DNA of 64,000 bases from Burkholderia ubonensis (GTDB taxonomy: Bacteria; Pseudomonadota; Gammaproteobacteria; Burkholderiales; Burkholderiaceae). Position 1 is the stretch's first letter; the number at the start of each line of letters is the position of its first letter. The position numbers and the translations under genes were made by a program. Location of the stretch: the NCBI RefSeq assembly GCF_902833085.1, contig NZ_CADFEB010000014.1:148918-212917 (forward strand). Reading direction: 5' to 3'. Shown one piece after another: positions 54,097 to 62,821 of the stretch. The notes beneath the pieces are model-generated. The model saw only the letters and a program-made list of their open reading frames with translations. It made no database searches and was not told the origin of the DNA.

Positions 54097-54462
54097 TTAG
54101 AACTTGAGCCCAGCTTCGCGAGCTGCCTCAGCCAGCGCCTTCACGCGGCCGTGGTAGCGGAAGCCCGAGCGGTCGAAGGCGACGGATTCGATGCCGGCGG
54201 CCTTAGCCTTCTCAGCAATACGCTTGCCGATCAGCGTTGCGGCAGCAACGTTGCCGCCCTTGCCCGACTTGTCGGCGAGCTCGGCGCGCACTTCCGCTTC
54301 GAGGGTCGACGCGCTGGCCAGCACCTTGGTGCCGCAGGGCGAGAACACTTGAGCGTAGATGTGCGTGTTCGTGCGATGCACGGCGAGACGCGCGACCTGC
54401 AGCTCAGCGATCTTGATACGCGTCTGGCGAGCGCGGCGCAGGCGAGATTGAGTCTTATCCAT
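54097..54462 (-). CDS. rplR: 50S ribosomal protein L18
   Basis: A 121-residue 5S rRNA-binding protein: [20 protein letters not shown], then [20 protein letters not shown] and [20 protein letters not shown]. Normal length and operon position after rplF. Confidence 0.99.
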
Positions 54463-54474
54463 GATTGCGCACCC

Positions 54475-55005
54475 TTACTTCTTCTTCGTTTCTTTGAGGA
54501 TCACAACCTCGTCGGAATAGCGCACGCCCTTGCCCTTGTACGGCTCCGGCGGACGGTAACCGCGGACTTCCGCAGCCACTTGACCGACTTGTTGCTTGTT
54601 GATCCCCTTGATCACGATTTCGGTTTGCGTCGGGGTTTCAGCCTTGACGCCTTCCGGCATCTGGTGCACCACCGGGTGCGAGAAACCCAGCGACAGGTTC
54701 AGCTTGTCGCCTTGCGCTTGCGCACGATAACCGACGCCAACCAGCGTCAGCTTGCGCTCGAAACCCTTGGTCACGCCGTGCACGGCATTCGCGATGATCG
54801 CGCGCATCGTGCCCGACAGTGCATTTGCTTCGCGGCTTTCGTCCGCCGGCGACAGGTTCAGCGTGCCGTCGTTGTTCGCCACGTTCACGAGCGGATTGAT
54901 CGCTTGCGTGATGGTGCCCAGCGGGCCCTTGACGGTGATCGCACCGTCGGCCAGCTTGACTTCCGCGCCTTGCAGCGCGATCGGGCTCTTACCTACTCGA
55001 GACAT
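54475..55005 (-). CDS. rplF: 50S ribosomal protein L6
   Basis: A 176-residue protein near the sarcin-ricin loop: MSRVGKSPIALQGAEVKLAD, GVTKGFERKLTLVGVGYRAQ and the C-terminal signature RPPEPYKGKGVRYSDEVVIL. Between rpsH and rplR. Confidence 0.99.
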   Translation of the reverse strand: MSRVGKSPIALQGAEVKLADGAITVKGPLGTITQAINPLVNVANNDGTLNLSPADESREANALSGTMRAIIANAVHGVTKGFERKLTLVGVGYRAQAQGDKLNLSLGFSHPVVHQMPEGVKAETPTQTEIVIKGINKQQVGQVAAEVRGYRPPEPYKGKGVRYSDEVVILKETKKK

Positions 55006-55023
55006 GTTCCTCTCTCCTTTCGG

Positions 55024-55419
55024 TTAAGCGACGTAGCAGATGACTTCGCCGCCGACGCCCGTAGCGCGCGCCTTGCGGTCGGTCATCACGCCCTTCGGCG
55101 TCGACACGATTGCCACACCGAGGCCATTCATGACCTGCGGAATGTCGTTACGGCCGCGGTACACGCGCAGGCCCGGCTTCGACACGCGCTCGAGGCGTTC
55201 GATGACCGGACGGCCAGCGTAATACTTCAGCGCGATGTTCAGTTCTGCCTTCGCGCCTTCAGCCTTCACCGCGAAATCGTCGATATAACCTTCGTCCTTC
55301 AGGACTTGCGCGATTGCAACCTTGACCTTCGACGAGGGCATCGCGACCGATACCTTCTCGACCATCTGCGCGTTGCGGATGCGAGTCAGCATATCGGCGA
55401 TAGGATCACTCATGCTCAT
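55024..55419 (-). CDS. rpsH: 30S ribosomal protein S8
   Basis: A 131-residue protein that binds helix 21 of 16S rRNA; in E. coli it also represses the spc operon. MSMSDPIADMLTRIRNAQMV at the start, and C-terminal STPKGVMTDRKARATGVGGE. The second ATG two codons in (55413) may be the true start. Confidence 0.98.
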   Translation of the reverse strand: MSMSDPIADMLTRIRNAQMVEKVSVAMPSSKVKVAIAQVLKDEGYIDDFAVKAEGAKAELNIALKYYAGRPVIERLERVSKPGLRVYRGRNDIPQVMNGLGVAIVSTPKGVMTDRKARATGVGGEVICYVA

Positions 55420-55433
55420 TTATGTTTCTCCTA

Positions 55434-55739
55434 TTACCAGCTCGCCTTGGTCAGGCCAGGAATCTCGCCACGGAATGCGATTTCACGAATCTTGTTGCGC
55501 GCGAGGCCGAATTTACGGAACGTACCACGCGGACGGCCCGTGATCGCACAGCGGTTGCGCTGGCGGGTCGGGTTTGCGTTGCGGGGCAGTTGCTGCAGCT
55601 CCAGGCGTGCTTCGTAGCGCTCTTCTTCCGACTTGCTTTGGTCTTCGATGATCGCCTTCAGCGCTTCGCGCTTTGCTGCGAACTTCGCGACCAGGCGGGC
55701 GCGCTTCTTTTCACGTTCGATCAGTGCCAGTTTAGCCAC
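55434..55739 (-). CDS. rpsN: 30S ribosomal protein S14
   Basis: The 101-residue zinc-independent form: MAKLALIEREKKRARLVAKF, with LPRNANPTRQRNRCAITGRP and the tail AFRGEIPGLTKASW. The paired CxxC zinc motifs of short S14 are absent. Between rplE and rpsH. Confidence 0.99.
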   Translation of the reverse strand: MAKLALIEREKKRARLVAKFAAKREALKAIIEDQSKSEEERYEARLELQQLPRNANPTRQRNRCAITGRPRGTFRKFGLARNKIREIAFRGEIPGLTKASW

Positions 55740-55746
55740 GGTAACC

Positions 55747-56286
55747 TCAGTTTCTGAACGGGAACTTGAAGCTGGCGAGCAGAGCCTTTGCTTCGTCGTC
55801 GGTCTTCGCAGTCGTCGTGATGCTGATGTTCAGCCCACGCAGCGCGTCGATCTTGTCGTAATCGATTTCGGGGAAAATGATCTGCTCTTTCACACCGATG
55901 TTGTAGTTGCCGCGGCCATCGAAAGCACGGCCCGACACGCCACGGAAGTCACGCACGCGGGGCAGGGCAACGGTCACGAAGCGGTCGAGGAATTCGTACA
56001 TCGCACGACCACGCAGCGTCACCATCGCGCCGATCGGGTAGCCCTGGCGGATCTTGAAGCCTGCGATTGCCTTGCGCGCCTTCGTCACGACCGGCTTCTG
56101 ACCAGCGATCTTCGTGAGGTCGCCGACGGCGTTCTCGATGATCTTCTTGTCAGCGATCGCTTCGCCAAGACCCATGTTCAGCGTGATCTTGGTGATGCGC
56201 GGCACTTCCATGACCGACTTGTAACCGAACTTCTCGATCAGGCCGGGCACAACCTTTTCTTTGTAAAACTCTTGAAAACGAGCCAT
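55747..56286 (-). CDS. rplE: 50S ribosomal protein L5
   Basis: A 179-residue 5S rRNA-binding protein of the central protuberance: EVPRITKITLNMGLGEAIAD, GYPIGAMVTLRGRAMYEFLD and RDFRGVSGRAFDGRGNYNIG. Between rplX and rpsN. Confidence 0.99.
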   Translation of the reverse strand: MARFQEFYKEKVVPGLIEKFGYKSVMEVPRITKITLNMGLGEAIADKKIIENAVGDLTKIAGQKPVVTKARKAIAGFKIRQGYPIGAMVTLRGRAMYEFLDRFVTVALPRVRDFRGVSGRAFDGRGNYNIGVKEQIIFPEIDYDKIDALRGLNISITTTAKTDDEAKALLASFKFPFRN

Positions 56287-56302
56287 TTTTTACTCCGCTG
56301 CG

Positions 56303-56611
56303 TCAGGCGCTCAGTACGGCACCGGTCGTCTTCAGGAAGCGAACCTTCTTGCCTTCCTCGACCTTGATGCCAACACGCGACGCCTTGCCATTCGCGTCGA
56401 CCAGTGCGACGTTCGAAATATGCAGGGGCATCGTCTTCGCTTCCACGCCGCCCGTCGTACCCTTCATCGGGTTCGGCTTCACATGCTTCTTGACGAGGTT
56501 GATACCTTCAACCGTCACATGCTCAGCACCGACAGCCAGCACGACGCCGCGCTTGCCCTTGTCCTTGCCAGTGACGACGATCACTTCGTCACCTTTGCGA
56601 ATCTTGTTCAT
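56303..56611 (-). CDS. rplX: 50S ribosomal protein L24
   Basis: A 102-residue assembly initiator with a KOW motif: [20 protein letters not shown], then [20 protein letters not shown]. Between rplN and rplE. Confidence 0.99.
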
Positions 56612-56620
56612 CGCGACTCC

Positions 56621-56989
56621 TTACAGCACTTCCGGCGCCAGCGAAACGATCTTCATGAATCGTTCGCTACGCAGCTCACGCGTGACCGGCCCGAAGATAC
56701 GGGTGCCGATCGGCTCGAGCTTGTTATTCAAAAGCACAGCGGCGTTGCCGTCGAACTTGATCAGCGAGCCGTCTTGACGGCGAACACCCTTGGCGGTGCG
56801 GACCACCACGGCGTTGTAGATTTCGCCTTTCTTCACGCGCCCGCGCGGCGTTGCCTCTTTGACGCTCACCTTGATGATGTCGCCAATGCTGGCATAACGA
56901 CGCTTCGAGCCGCCGAGCACCTTGATGCACATGACTTCACGTGCACCCGTGTTGTCGGCTACTTCGAGCCGAGATTCGGTCTGGATCAT
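56621..56989 (-). CDS. rplN: 50S ribosomal protein L14
   Basis: A 122-residue protein, MIQTESRLEVADNTGAREVM, then GDIIKVSVKEATPRGRVKKG and ELRSERFMKIVSLAPEVL. It is the first gene of the spc operon and follows a 311-bp gap with its own promoter; the frame is open further upstream but only the part from 56989 is L14. Confidence 0.99.
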   Translation of the reverse strand: MIQTESRLEVADNTGAREVMCIKVLGGSKRRYASIGDIIKVSVKEATPRGRVKKGEIYNAVVVRTAKGVRRQDGSLIKFDGNAAVLLNNKLEPIGTRIFGPVTRELRSERFMKIVSLAPEVL

Positions 56990-57300
56990 GGTTTGTCTTT
57001 CCCAACTTAATCCGGATGCACCACCATGATGCATTCGGTCAGTCTTGGTCCCGTCAGCCAATCGGCTGCTTGGGTTGGAACAGCAGCGACGGCAAACGAA
57101 ACCCGCCATCGCAATTCGGTGAATCTTTCGGAGCAGGCTGGCGCCTGTCCGCTTCCCCCACCAACTTCGCCCGCGACGGGGCTCCCATAAAGAGGGAAGA
57201 CCGGGATTATAACAAACAATCCCGGTCACGCAAGCAAAAACTTTGCGATTTCAAGCACTTCGTGGAGAAGTGCCTGCTACTGCTCTACTGCTCGACCCGC
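56990..57300 (-). promoter_or_regulatory. Leader region of the spc operon, 311 bp
   Basis: Between rpsQ and rplN no gene is evident. On the minus strand it holds a GCACTTC/GAAGTGC hairpin just after rpsQ (57273-57255), a strong promoter (57233-57206), a CAGGC/GCCTG hairpin about 60 bp downstream of it and an ATGCATCA/TGGTGCAT hairpin (57034-57016) that ends 27 bp before the rplN start. The transcribed leader would be about 210 nt, long for a plain 5' UTR, so regulation is likely. Confidence 0.6.
57206..57233 (-). promoter_or_regulatory. Putative extended -10 promoter of the spc operon
   Basis: Minus strand: TTGCGT (57233-57228), 16-bp spacer, TGTTATAAT with a perfect TATAAT (57211-57206) and extended TG. 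The -10 is inside an inverted repeat CCGGGATT ... AATCCCGG (57225-57201). Confidence 0.7.
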
Positions 57301-57573
57301 TTAGATGACGCGGGCGGCTTCGACGAGGCGCGACACCGTCCAGGCCTTCGTCTTCGAAACAGGACGGGTTTCCTGGATTTCGACGAGATCGCCTTCGTTG
57401 CAGGTGTTCGCTTCATCGTGCGCGTGGTACTTCTTCGAGCGCACGACATACTTGCCGTAGATCGGGTGCTTGACGCGGTGCTCGATCAGCACGGTGACGG
57501 TCTTGTCCATCTTGTTGCTGACGACCCGACCGACCAGCGTCCGCTTCAGCGAGGTTTTCACGCTATCGTTCAT
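57301..57573 (-). CDS. rpsQ: 30S ribosomal protein S17
   Basis: A 90-residue OB-fold protein: [20 protein letters not shown], then [20 protein letters not shown] and [19 protein letters not shown]. Last gene of the S10 operon; its ATG overlaps the rpmC stop by 4 nt. Confidence 0.99.
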
Positions 57574-57764
57574 TTCTGGTTCGCCTTCTGAGTCATGACG
57601 GTCCGCACACGTGCGATGTCGCGACGAACCTTCTTCAGCTGGCTCGTGTTCGTGAGCTGCTGGGTCGCGAGTTGCATGCGCAGGCCGAATTGCGCCTTCA
57701 GCAGGTCCGCCAGCTCCTTGTTGAGCGCGGCCTGGTCTTTCTGGAGAAGTTCGGAAGCCTTCAT
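57570..57764 (-). CDS. rpmC: 50S ribosomal protein L29
   Basis: A 64-residue helical hairpin at the exit tunnel: [20 protein letters not shown] and [18 protein letters not shown]. Between rplP and rpsQ. Confidence 0.99.
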
Positions 57765-57773
57765 GTTTTCTCC

Positions 57774-58190
57774 TTAGGCGCCGAGCTGACGCACGATGAA
57801 CGCCGTCTTCAGCGGCAGCTTCGCTGCAGCCAGACGGAACGCTTCGCGTGCCAGTTCTTCGGTTACGCCGTCCATTTCATACAGCATCTTGCCCGGTTGA
57901 ATCTCGGCGACGTAGTACTCCGGGTTACCCTTACCGTTACCCATACGTACTTCGGCCGGCTTCTGCGAAATCGGCTTGTCCGGGAAAATGCGAATCCAGA
58001 TGCGGCCGCCACGCTTGATGTGACGCGTCATGGCACGACGCGCCGCTTCAATTTGACGTGCGGTCAAACGACCGCGACCGATCGCCTTCAGGCCGAATTC
58101 ACCGAACGACACCGCGTTGCCGCGCGTCGCCTTGCCGGTGTTACGACCCTTCTGCTCTTTGCGATACTTCCTGCGTTTCGGTTGCAGCAT
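57774..58190 (-). CDS. rplP: 50S ribosomal protein L16
   Basis: A 138-residue protein near the A site: [40 protein letters not shown] and EPISQKP-like [20 protein letters not shown]. Separated from rpsC by 2 nt. Confidence 0.99.
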
Positions 58191-58192
58191 CG

Positions 58193-58993
58193 TTATTCTC
58201 CAGTCTTGCCGTCTTCCGGCTTGCCGGCGCCACGGCGCGGTGCGCCACGGCGAGCACCCGGAGCGCCGCCTTCGCCGTCACGGCGCGGACGACGGTCGCC
58301 CGGACGCGCATTGCGACGCGGACGCTTGTCTTCGGCTACTTCTTCCACCACCGGCGCGTCGTTGCGGCCAAGGGTATCGCCCTTGTACACCCACACCTTG
58401 ACGCCGATGATCCCGTAGGTCGTCTTCGCTTCCGAAGTCGCGTAGTCGATGTCGGCACGCAGCGTGTGAAGCGGCACGCGACCTTCGCGATACCACTCCG
58501 TACGTGCGATTTCGATACCGTTCAGACGGCCGGCGCTCATGATCTTGATGCCCTGGGCACCCAGACGCATCGCGTTCTGCATCGCACGCTTCATCGCGCG
58601 ACGGAACATGATCCGGCGCTCGAGCTGTTGCGTGATCGAGTCAGCGATCAGCTGCGCATCGGTTTCCGGCTTGCGGATCTCTTCGATGTTGACGTGAACC
58701 GGCACGCCCATGCGGCGTTGCAGTTCCGTCTTCAGCTGTTCGATATCCTCGCCCTTCTTGCCGATGACGACACCCGGACGCGAGCTGAAAATCGTGATGC
58801 GCGCGTTCTTTGCCGGACGCTCGATGACGACGCGGCCGACCGAAGCGTTCTTCAGCTTCTTCTTCAGGTATTCACGAACACCGATGTCTTCCTTCAACAT
58901 CGCCGCGAAATTGTTGTTGTTCGCGTACCAGCGCGACGCCCAATTGCGGCTGACAGCCAGGCGGAAGCCAGTCGGATGAATTTTCTGTCCCAT
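58193..58993 (-). CDS. rpsC: 30S ribosomal protein S3
   Basis: A 266-residue head protein with a KH domain (RPGVVIGKKGEDIEQLKTEL) lining the mRNA entry channel and helicase site. MGQKIHPTGFRLAVSRNWAS starts it. It is longer than E. coli S3 (233) because of a C-terminal tail after residue 210, rich in Arg, Pro, Gly and acidic residues (PRRNARPGDRRPRRDGEGGA). Confidence 0.98.
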   Translation of the reverse strand: MGQKIHPTGFRLAVSRNWASRWYANNNNFAAMLKEDIGVREYLKKKLKNASVGRVVIERPAKNARITIFSSRPGVVIGKKGEDIEQLKTELQRRMGVPVHVNIEEIRKPETDAQLIADSITQQLERRIMFRRAMKRAMQNAMRLGAQGIKIMSAGRLNGIEIARTEWYREGRVPLHTLRADIDYATSEAKTTYGIIGVKVWVYKGDTLGRNDAPVVEEVAEDKRPRRNARPGDRRPRRDGEGGAPGARRGAPRRGAGKPEDGKTGE

Positions 58994-59004
58994 CGTATGG
59001 CTCC

Positions 59005-59334
59005 TTAATTCCCGACCGTCACAGTGATGTGACAGGATTGCTTCTCGATGCGGTTACCGCGGCCCTTGGCGCGCGCGGTGAAACGCTTGAGCGATGCAGC
59101 CTTGTCGACGTAGATGCTCTTGATCTTGAGCTCGTCGATATCGGCGCCTTCGTTGTGCTCCGCATTCGCGATTGCCGACAGCACAACCTTCTTCACGATG
59201 CCAGCCGCCTTCTTCGGCGAGAACGTCAGAACGTTCAGCGCCTTGTCGACCGGCAAACCGCGGATCTGGTCAGCCACAAGGCGCGTCTTCTGCGCCGAGA
59301 TGCGGGCACCGCGATGAATTGCTTTCACTTCCAT
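59005..59334 (-). CDS. rplV: 50S ribosomal protein L22
   Basis: A 109-residue exit-tunnel protein: [40 protein letters not shown] and the beta-hairpin [20 protein letters not shown] reaching the tunnel constriction. Between rpsS and rpsC. Confidence 0.99.
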
Positions 59335-59346
59335 CTTGATTGCCCC

Positions 59347-59622
59347 TTATTTCTTGGCCTTCTTGTCGGCCGCGTGACCCTTGAACGTCCGGGTCAGTGC
59401 GAACTCGCCAAGCTTGTGGCCGACCATGTTTTCCGAGATGTACACCGGAACGTGTTGACGGCCGTTGTGAACGGCGATCGTCAGACCGATGAAATCCGGC
59501 AGAATCGTCGAGCGACGCGACCAGGTCTTGATCGGTTTTTTGTCGCGCGAAGCTGCAGCCGCCTCAACTTTCTTCAGCAAATGGGCGTCGCAGAACGGAC
59601 CTTTTTTAACAGAACGTGCCAT
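59347..59622 (-). CDS. rpsS: 30S ribosomal protein S19
   Basis: A 91-residue head protein: [20 protein letters not shown], then [20 protein letters not shown] and [19 protein letters not shown]. Between rplB and rplV. Confidence 0.99.
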
Positions 59623-59632
59623 TGCCTACTCC

Positions 59633-60460
59633 TTAACGCTTGTGACGGCGCTGGACGATCATCGTCGTCGTGCGCTTGTTGCTGCGGGTGCGATAACCCT
59701 TCGCCGGCGTGCCCCACGGGCTCACCGGGTCGCGACCTGCAGCCGTCTTGCCCTCACCACCACCGTGCGGGTGATCAACCGGGTTCATCGCAACGCCACG
59801 CACCGTCGGGCGGATACCGCGCCAGCGGTTTGCGCCGGCCTTGCCGATCTGGCGCAGGCTGTGCTCTTCGTTGCCGACTTCACCGATCGTTGCACGGCAC
59901 TCGATGTGCACGCGGCGGATTTCGCCCGAACGCAGGCGAACCTGCGCGTACACGCCTTCGCGTGCGAGCAGCATTGCCGACGTACCAGCCGAACGCGCCA
60001 TTTGCGCGCCCTTGCCCGGCAGCATCTCGATGCAGTGGATCGTCGTACCGACCGGAATGTTGCGGATCGGCAGCGTGTTGCCTGCGCGGATCGGCGCTTC
60101 CGAACCCGACATCAGCTGCTGGCCGACGGTCAGACCCTTCGGAGCGATGATGTAGCGACGCTCGCCATCTGCGTAGAGCACCAGCGCGATGTTCGCGCTG
60201 CGGTTCGGGTCGTACTCGAGACGCTCGACCTTCGCCGGAATGCCGTCCTTCGTGCGACGGAAATCGACGATACGATAGTGCTGCTTGTGACCACCGCCCT
60301 TGTGGCGCGTGGTGATGTGGCCGTTGTTGTTACGGCCGGCGGTCGAGCTCTGCGTGTCGAGCAGCGCCGCGAACGGCTTGCCCTTGTGCAGATTCTTGTT
60401 GACCACCTTGACCATCGCGCGGCGACCCGGCGATGTCGGTTTGACTTTGACGATTGCCAT
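59633..60460 (-). CDS. rplB: 50S ribosomal protein L2
   Basis: A 275-residue protein essential for peptidyl-transferase and subunit joining. The C-terminal VRGVAMNPVDHPHGGGEGKT includes the conserved histidine; N-terminal MAIVKVKPTSPGRRAMVKVV. Between rplW and rpsS. Confidence 0.99.
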   Translation of the reverse strand: MAIVKVKPTSPGRRAMVKVVNKNLHKGKPFAALLDTQSSTAGRNNNGHITTRHKGGGHKQHYRIVDFRRTKDGIPAKVERLEYDPNRSANIALVLYADGERRYIIAPKGLTVGQQLMSGSEAPIRAGNTLPIRNIPVGTTIHCIEMLPGKGAQMARSAGTSAMLLAREGVYAQVRLRSGEIRRVHIECRATIGEVGNEEHSLRQIGKAGANRWRGIRPTVRGVAMNPVDHPHGGGEGKTAAGRDPVSPWGTPAKGYRTRSNKRTTTMIVQRRHKR

Positions 60461-60462
60461 GG

Positions 60463-60777
60463 TTAGTTGGCCTCCGCTTCAAAGTTGATTTCCTGGCCGG
60501 GCTTCAGGCAGACGTATGCCTTCTTCACGTCCTTGCGGCGGCCCATCGAACGGCCGAAGCGCTTTTGCTTGCCCTTCTGAACCAGCACGTTGACGGAATC
60601 AACTTCAACCTTGAACAGCAGCTCGACAGCCGCCTTCACTTCCTGCTTCGTGGCATCCGGCGCGACTTCGAACACGACTTGCTCGTTCTTGTCGGCAACC
60701 AGCGTCGCCTTCTCGGAAATCACCGGTGCGAGCAGGACCTGCATCAAACGATGATCGTTCTTGCGAATCTCGCTCAT
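60463..60777 (-). CDS. rplW: 50S ribosomal protein L23
   Basis: A 104-residue protein at the exit tunnel that docks SRP and trigger factor: [20 protein letters not shown], then [20 protein letters not shown]. The ATG at 60777 overlaps the rplD stop by 4 nt. Confidence 0.99.
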
Positions 60778-61394
60778 GACAGCAACTCCTCGATCTGGGC
60801 GACCGCAGCCTTCGTGACCAGTACTTTCTTGAAGTAGATCAGCGACAGCGGGTCGGCATAACGCGGCTCGACAATTGCCACGTGCGGCAGGTTGCGCGAA
60901 GCCAGGTACAGGTTTTCGTCGACCGTGTCGGTGATGATCAACACGGAATCGAGACCCATGGCCTTGAACTTGTCGGCCAGCAGCTTGGTCTTCGGCGCTT
61001 CGAGAACGATGTCCTCGACGACCGACAGACGGCCTTCGCGGGCCAGCTGCGAGAAGATCGAGCAGAGACCTGCGCGATGCATCTTCTTGTTGACCTTGTG
61101 CGAGAAGTTTTCTTCCGGCGAGTTCGGGAAGATACGACCACCGCCACGCCACAGCGGGCTCGACGACATACCGGCACGAGCGCGGCCCGTACCCTTCTGG
61201 CGCCACGGCTTCTTGGTCGTGTGCTTGACCTGCTCACGGTCCTTCTGCGCGCGGTTACCCTGGCGAGCGTTCGCCTGGTAAGCAACGACGACTTGGTGGA
61301 TCAGCGCTTCGTTGTAGTCACGGCCGAACACGACGTCCGACGCGTTAACCACTGCACCTTCCTGACCATTTGCGTTCAGGAGCTTGAGTTCCAT
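60774..61394 (-). CDS. rplD: 50S ribosomal protein L4
   Basis: A 206-residue protein; in E. coli it also represses the S10 operon by binding its leader. The extended loop [20 protein letters not shown] followed by [20 protein letters not shown] is diagnostic. Start ATG shares its A with the rplC stop (TAATG). Confidence 0.99.
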
Positions 61395-62044
61395 TATTTC
61401 GCCCCCTTGGTCTTCACGGCCGGCGTCACGAAAACCTTGCCGCCCTTCGCACCCGGAATCGCGCCCTTGACCAGCAGCAGCTTGCGCTCTGCGTCGATAC
61501 GAGCGATTTCGAGGTTCTGCACCGTTACCGTCACATCACCCATGTGACCCGTCATGCGCTTGCCCGGGAACACGCGACCCGGATCCTGCGCCATACCGAT
61601 CGAACCCGGCACGTTGTGCGAGCGCGAGTTACCGTGCGTGGCACGGCCGGAGGAGAAGTTGTAACGCTTGATCGTACCGGCGTAGCCCTTACCGATCGAC
61701 ACGCCTTGCACGTCGACCTTCTGGCCCACTTCGAACAGGTCCGGACCAACGATTGCGCCGTTCGACAGCTCAGCTGCCTTGGCCGCATCGATGCGGAATT
61801 CCTTGAGGATTTCACCGGCTTCGACACCGGCTTTGGCAAGATGACCTGCCAGCGGCTTCGTCACGCGCGATGCACGACGGGAGCCGAATGCAACCTGCAC
61901 GGCCGTGTAGCCGTCGGTTTCAACAGTCTTGATCTGCGTCACGCGGTTGTCCGACACGTCCAGCACGGTGACGGGAATCGAATCCCCTTCAGCCGTGAAG
62001 ATACGGGTCATACCAACCTTGCGACCTACGAGTCCAAGGCTCAT
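61394..62044 (-). CDS. rplC: 50S ribosomal protein L3
   Basis: A 216-residue protein close to the peptidyl-transferase centre: MSLGLVGRKVGMTRIFTAEG, FSSGRATHGNSRSHNVPGSI and GRVFPGKRMTGHMGDVTVTV. The ATG at 62044 is preferred, with GGAG 6-9 nt upstream, over one four codons earlier that contains that site. Confidence 0.99.
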   Translation of the reverse strand: MSLGLVGRKVGMTRIFTAEGDSIPVTVLDVSDNRVTQIKTVETDGYTAVQVAFGSRRASRVTKPLAGHLAKAGVEAGEILKEFRIDAAKAAELSNGAIVGPDLFEVGQKVDVQGVSIGKGYAGTIKRYNFSSGRATHGNSRSHNVPGSIGMAQDPGRVFPGKRMTGHMGDVTVTVQNLEIARIDAERKLLLVKGAIPGAKGGKVFVTPAVKTKGAK

Positions 62045-62092
62045 CGTTTTCTCCATTCCCGACTGCGATTGGTCGGGGCTGATTTACAAAAT

Positions 62093-62119
62093 GCCGGGCA
62101 CGCAAGGCCCGACTTTTTT
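62093..62119. terminator. Terminator-like hairpin upstream of rplC
   Basis: GCCGGGC / GCCCGAC hairpin with T6 on the plus strand (62114-62119) and ATTTTG on the minus strand. It lies between the rplC promoter and rplC, so it may act as an attenuator of the S10 operon or block antisense transcription. Confidence 0.55.
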
Positions 62120-62143
62120 ACGCAAATACGCGAAAAGCCTAGC

Positions 62144-62172
62144 ATTATAGCCGGGCCATTCGTTTTCTGCAA
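62144..62172 (-). promoter_or_regulatory. Putative internal promoter upstream of rplC
   Basis: Minus strand: TTGCAG (62172-62167), exact 17-bp spacer, TATAAT (62149-62144), 100 bp before rplC and 50 bp after the rpsJ stop. Confidence 0.7.
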
Positions 62173-62221
62173 GCAATCAAAGACTTAGCACCACCCGGCT
62201 GGCCGGGCGGCGCCGGAAGCC

Positions 62222-62533
62222 TTACTGCAGCTTGATTTCCACGTCGACGCCTGCCGGCAGGTCGAGCTTCATCAGCGCGTCGACCGTCTTGTCCGTCGGA
62301 TCGACGATGTCCATCAGGCGCTGGTGGGTACGGATTTCAAGCTGGTCGCGCGACGTCTTGTTGACGTGCGGCGAACGCAGGATGTCAAAACGCTGAATGC
62401 GCGTCGGCAGCGGCACCGGGCCACGGACGATTGCGCCAGTCCGCTTCGCCGTGTCGACGATTTCGGCAGCCGATTGATCGATCAGACGATAGTCGAAAGC
62501 CTTCAGGCGAATGCGGATTTTCTGTTGCTGCAT
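62222..62533 (-). CDS. rpsJ: 30S ribosomal protein S10
   Basis: A 103-residue protein that also acts as NusE in antitermination: MQQQKIRIRLKAFDYRLIDQ, then RTGAIVRGPVPLPTRIQRFD and SPHVNKTSRDQLEIRTHQRL. Separated from tuf by a terminator and from rplC by a promoter-bearing gap, so it may be partly its own unit. An AAGGAA site precedes the ATG. Confidence 0.99.
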   Translation of the reverse strand: MQQQKIRIRLKAFDYRLIDQSAAEIVDTAKRTGAIVRGPVPLPTRIQRFDILRSPHVNKTSRDQLEIRTHQRLMDIVDPTDKTVDALMKLDLPAGVDVEIKLQ

Positions 62534-62655
62534 GACGATTCCTTGAAAAGAGCGAGGCGATATTGCATCGCCGAACACCAAAAGAACGCGAAACCCGAAG
62601 CCTGCGGGGAGCGAGGCGCCGGATTCCGAACGGTACTTCCACTGCTAAGCCCGCG

Positions 62656-62661
62656 ATTCTA
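62656..62661 (-). promoter_or_regulatory. Possible rpsJ promoter -10 element
   Basis: TAGAAT on the minus strand within an AT-rich patch (TTTATTTTTTTCGTG) 123 bp before rpsJ and after the tuf terminator. No good -35 hexamer; tentative. Confidence 0.35.
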
Positions 62662-62716
62662 CACGAAAAAAATAAAGCGGTGGTGCGGGTTTGTCGCCGC
62701 CCGCAACGGAGCGCCG

Positions 62717-62760
62717 GAAAAAACAAAACCGGGTGCCGGCACGAGCCGGGCACCCGGTTT
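62717..62760 (-). terminator. Terminator of tuf
   Basis: Minus strand: ACCGGGTGCCCGGC / GCCGGCACCCGGT stem (13 bp with one bulge, 4-nt loop) then TTTGTTTTTT, about 62 bp after the tuf stop. Confidence 0.95.
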
Positions 62761-62821
62761 CGGCGGTACAGCTGCGTACCGCGGAATCGCAGGCCCCGCC
62801 GGGGCCCGCGGATCGTCGATA

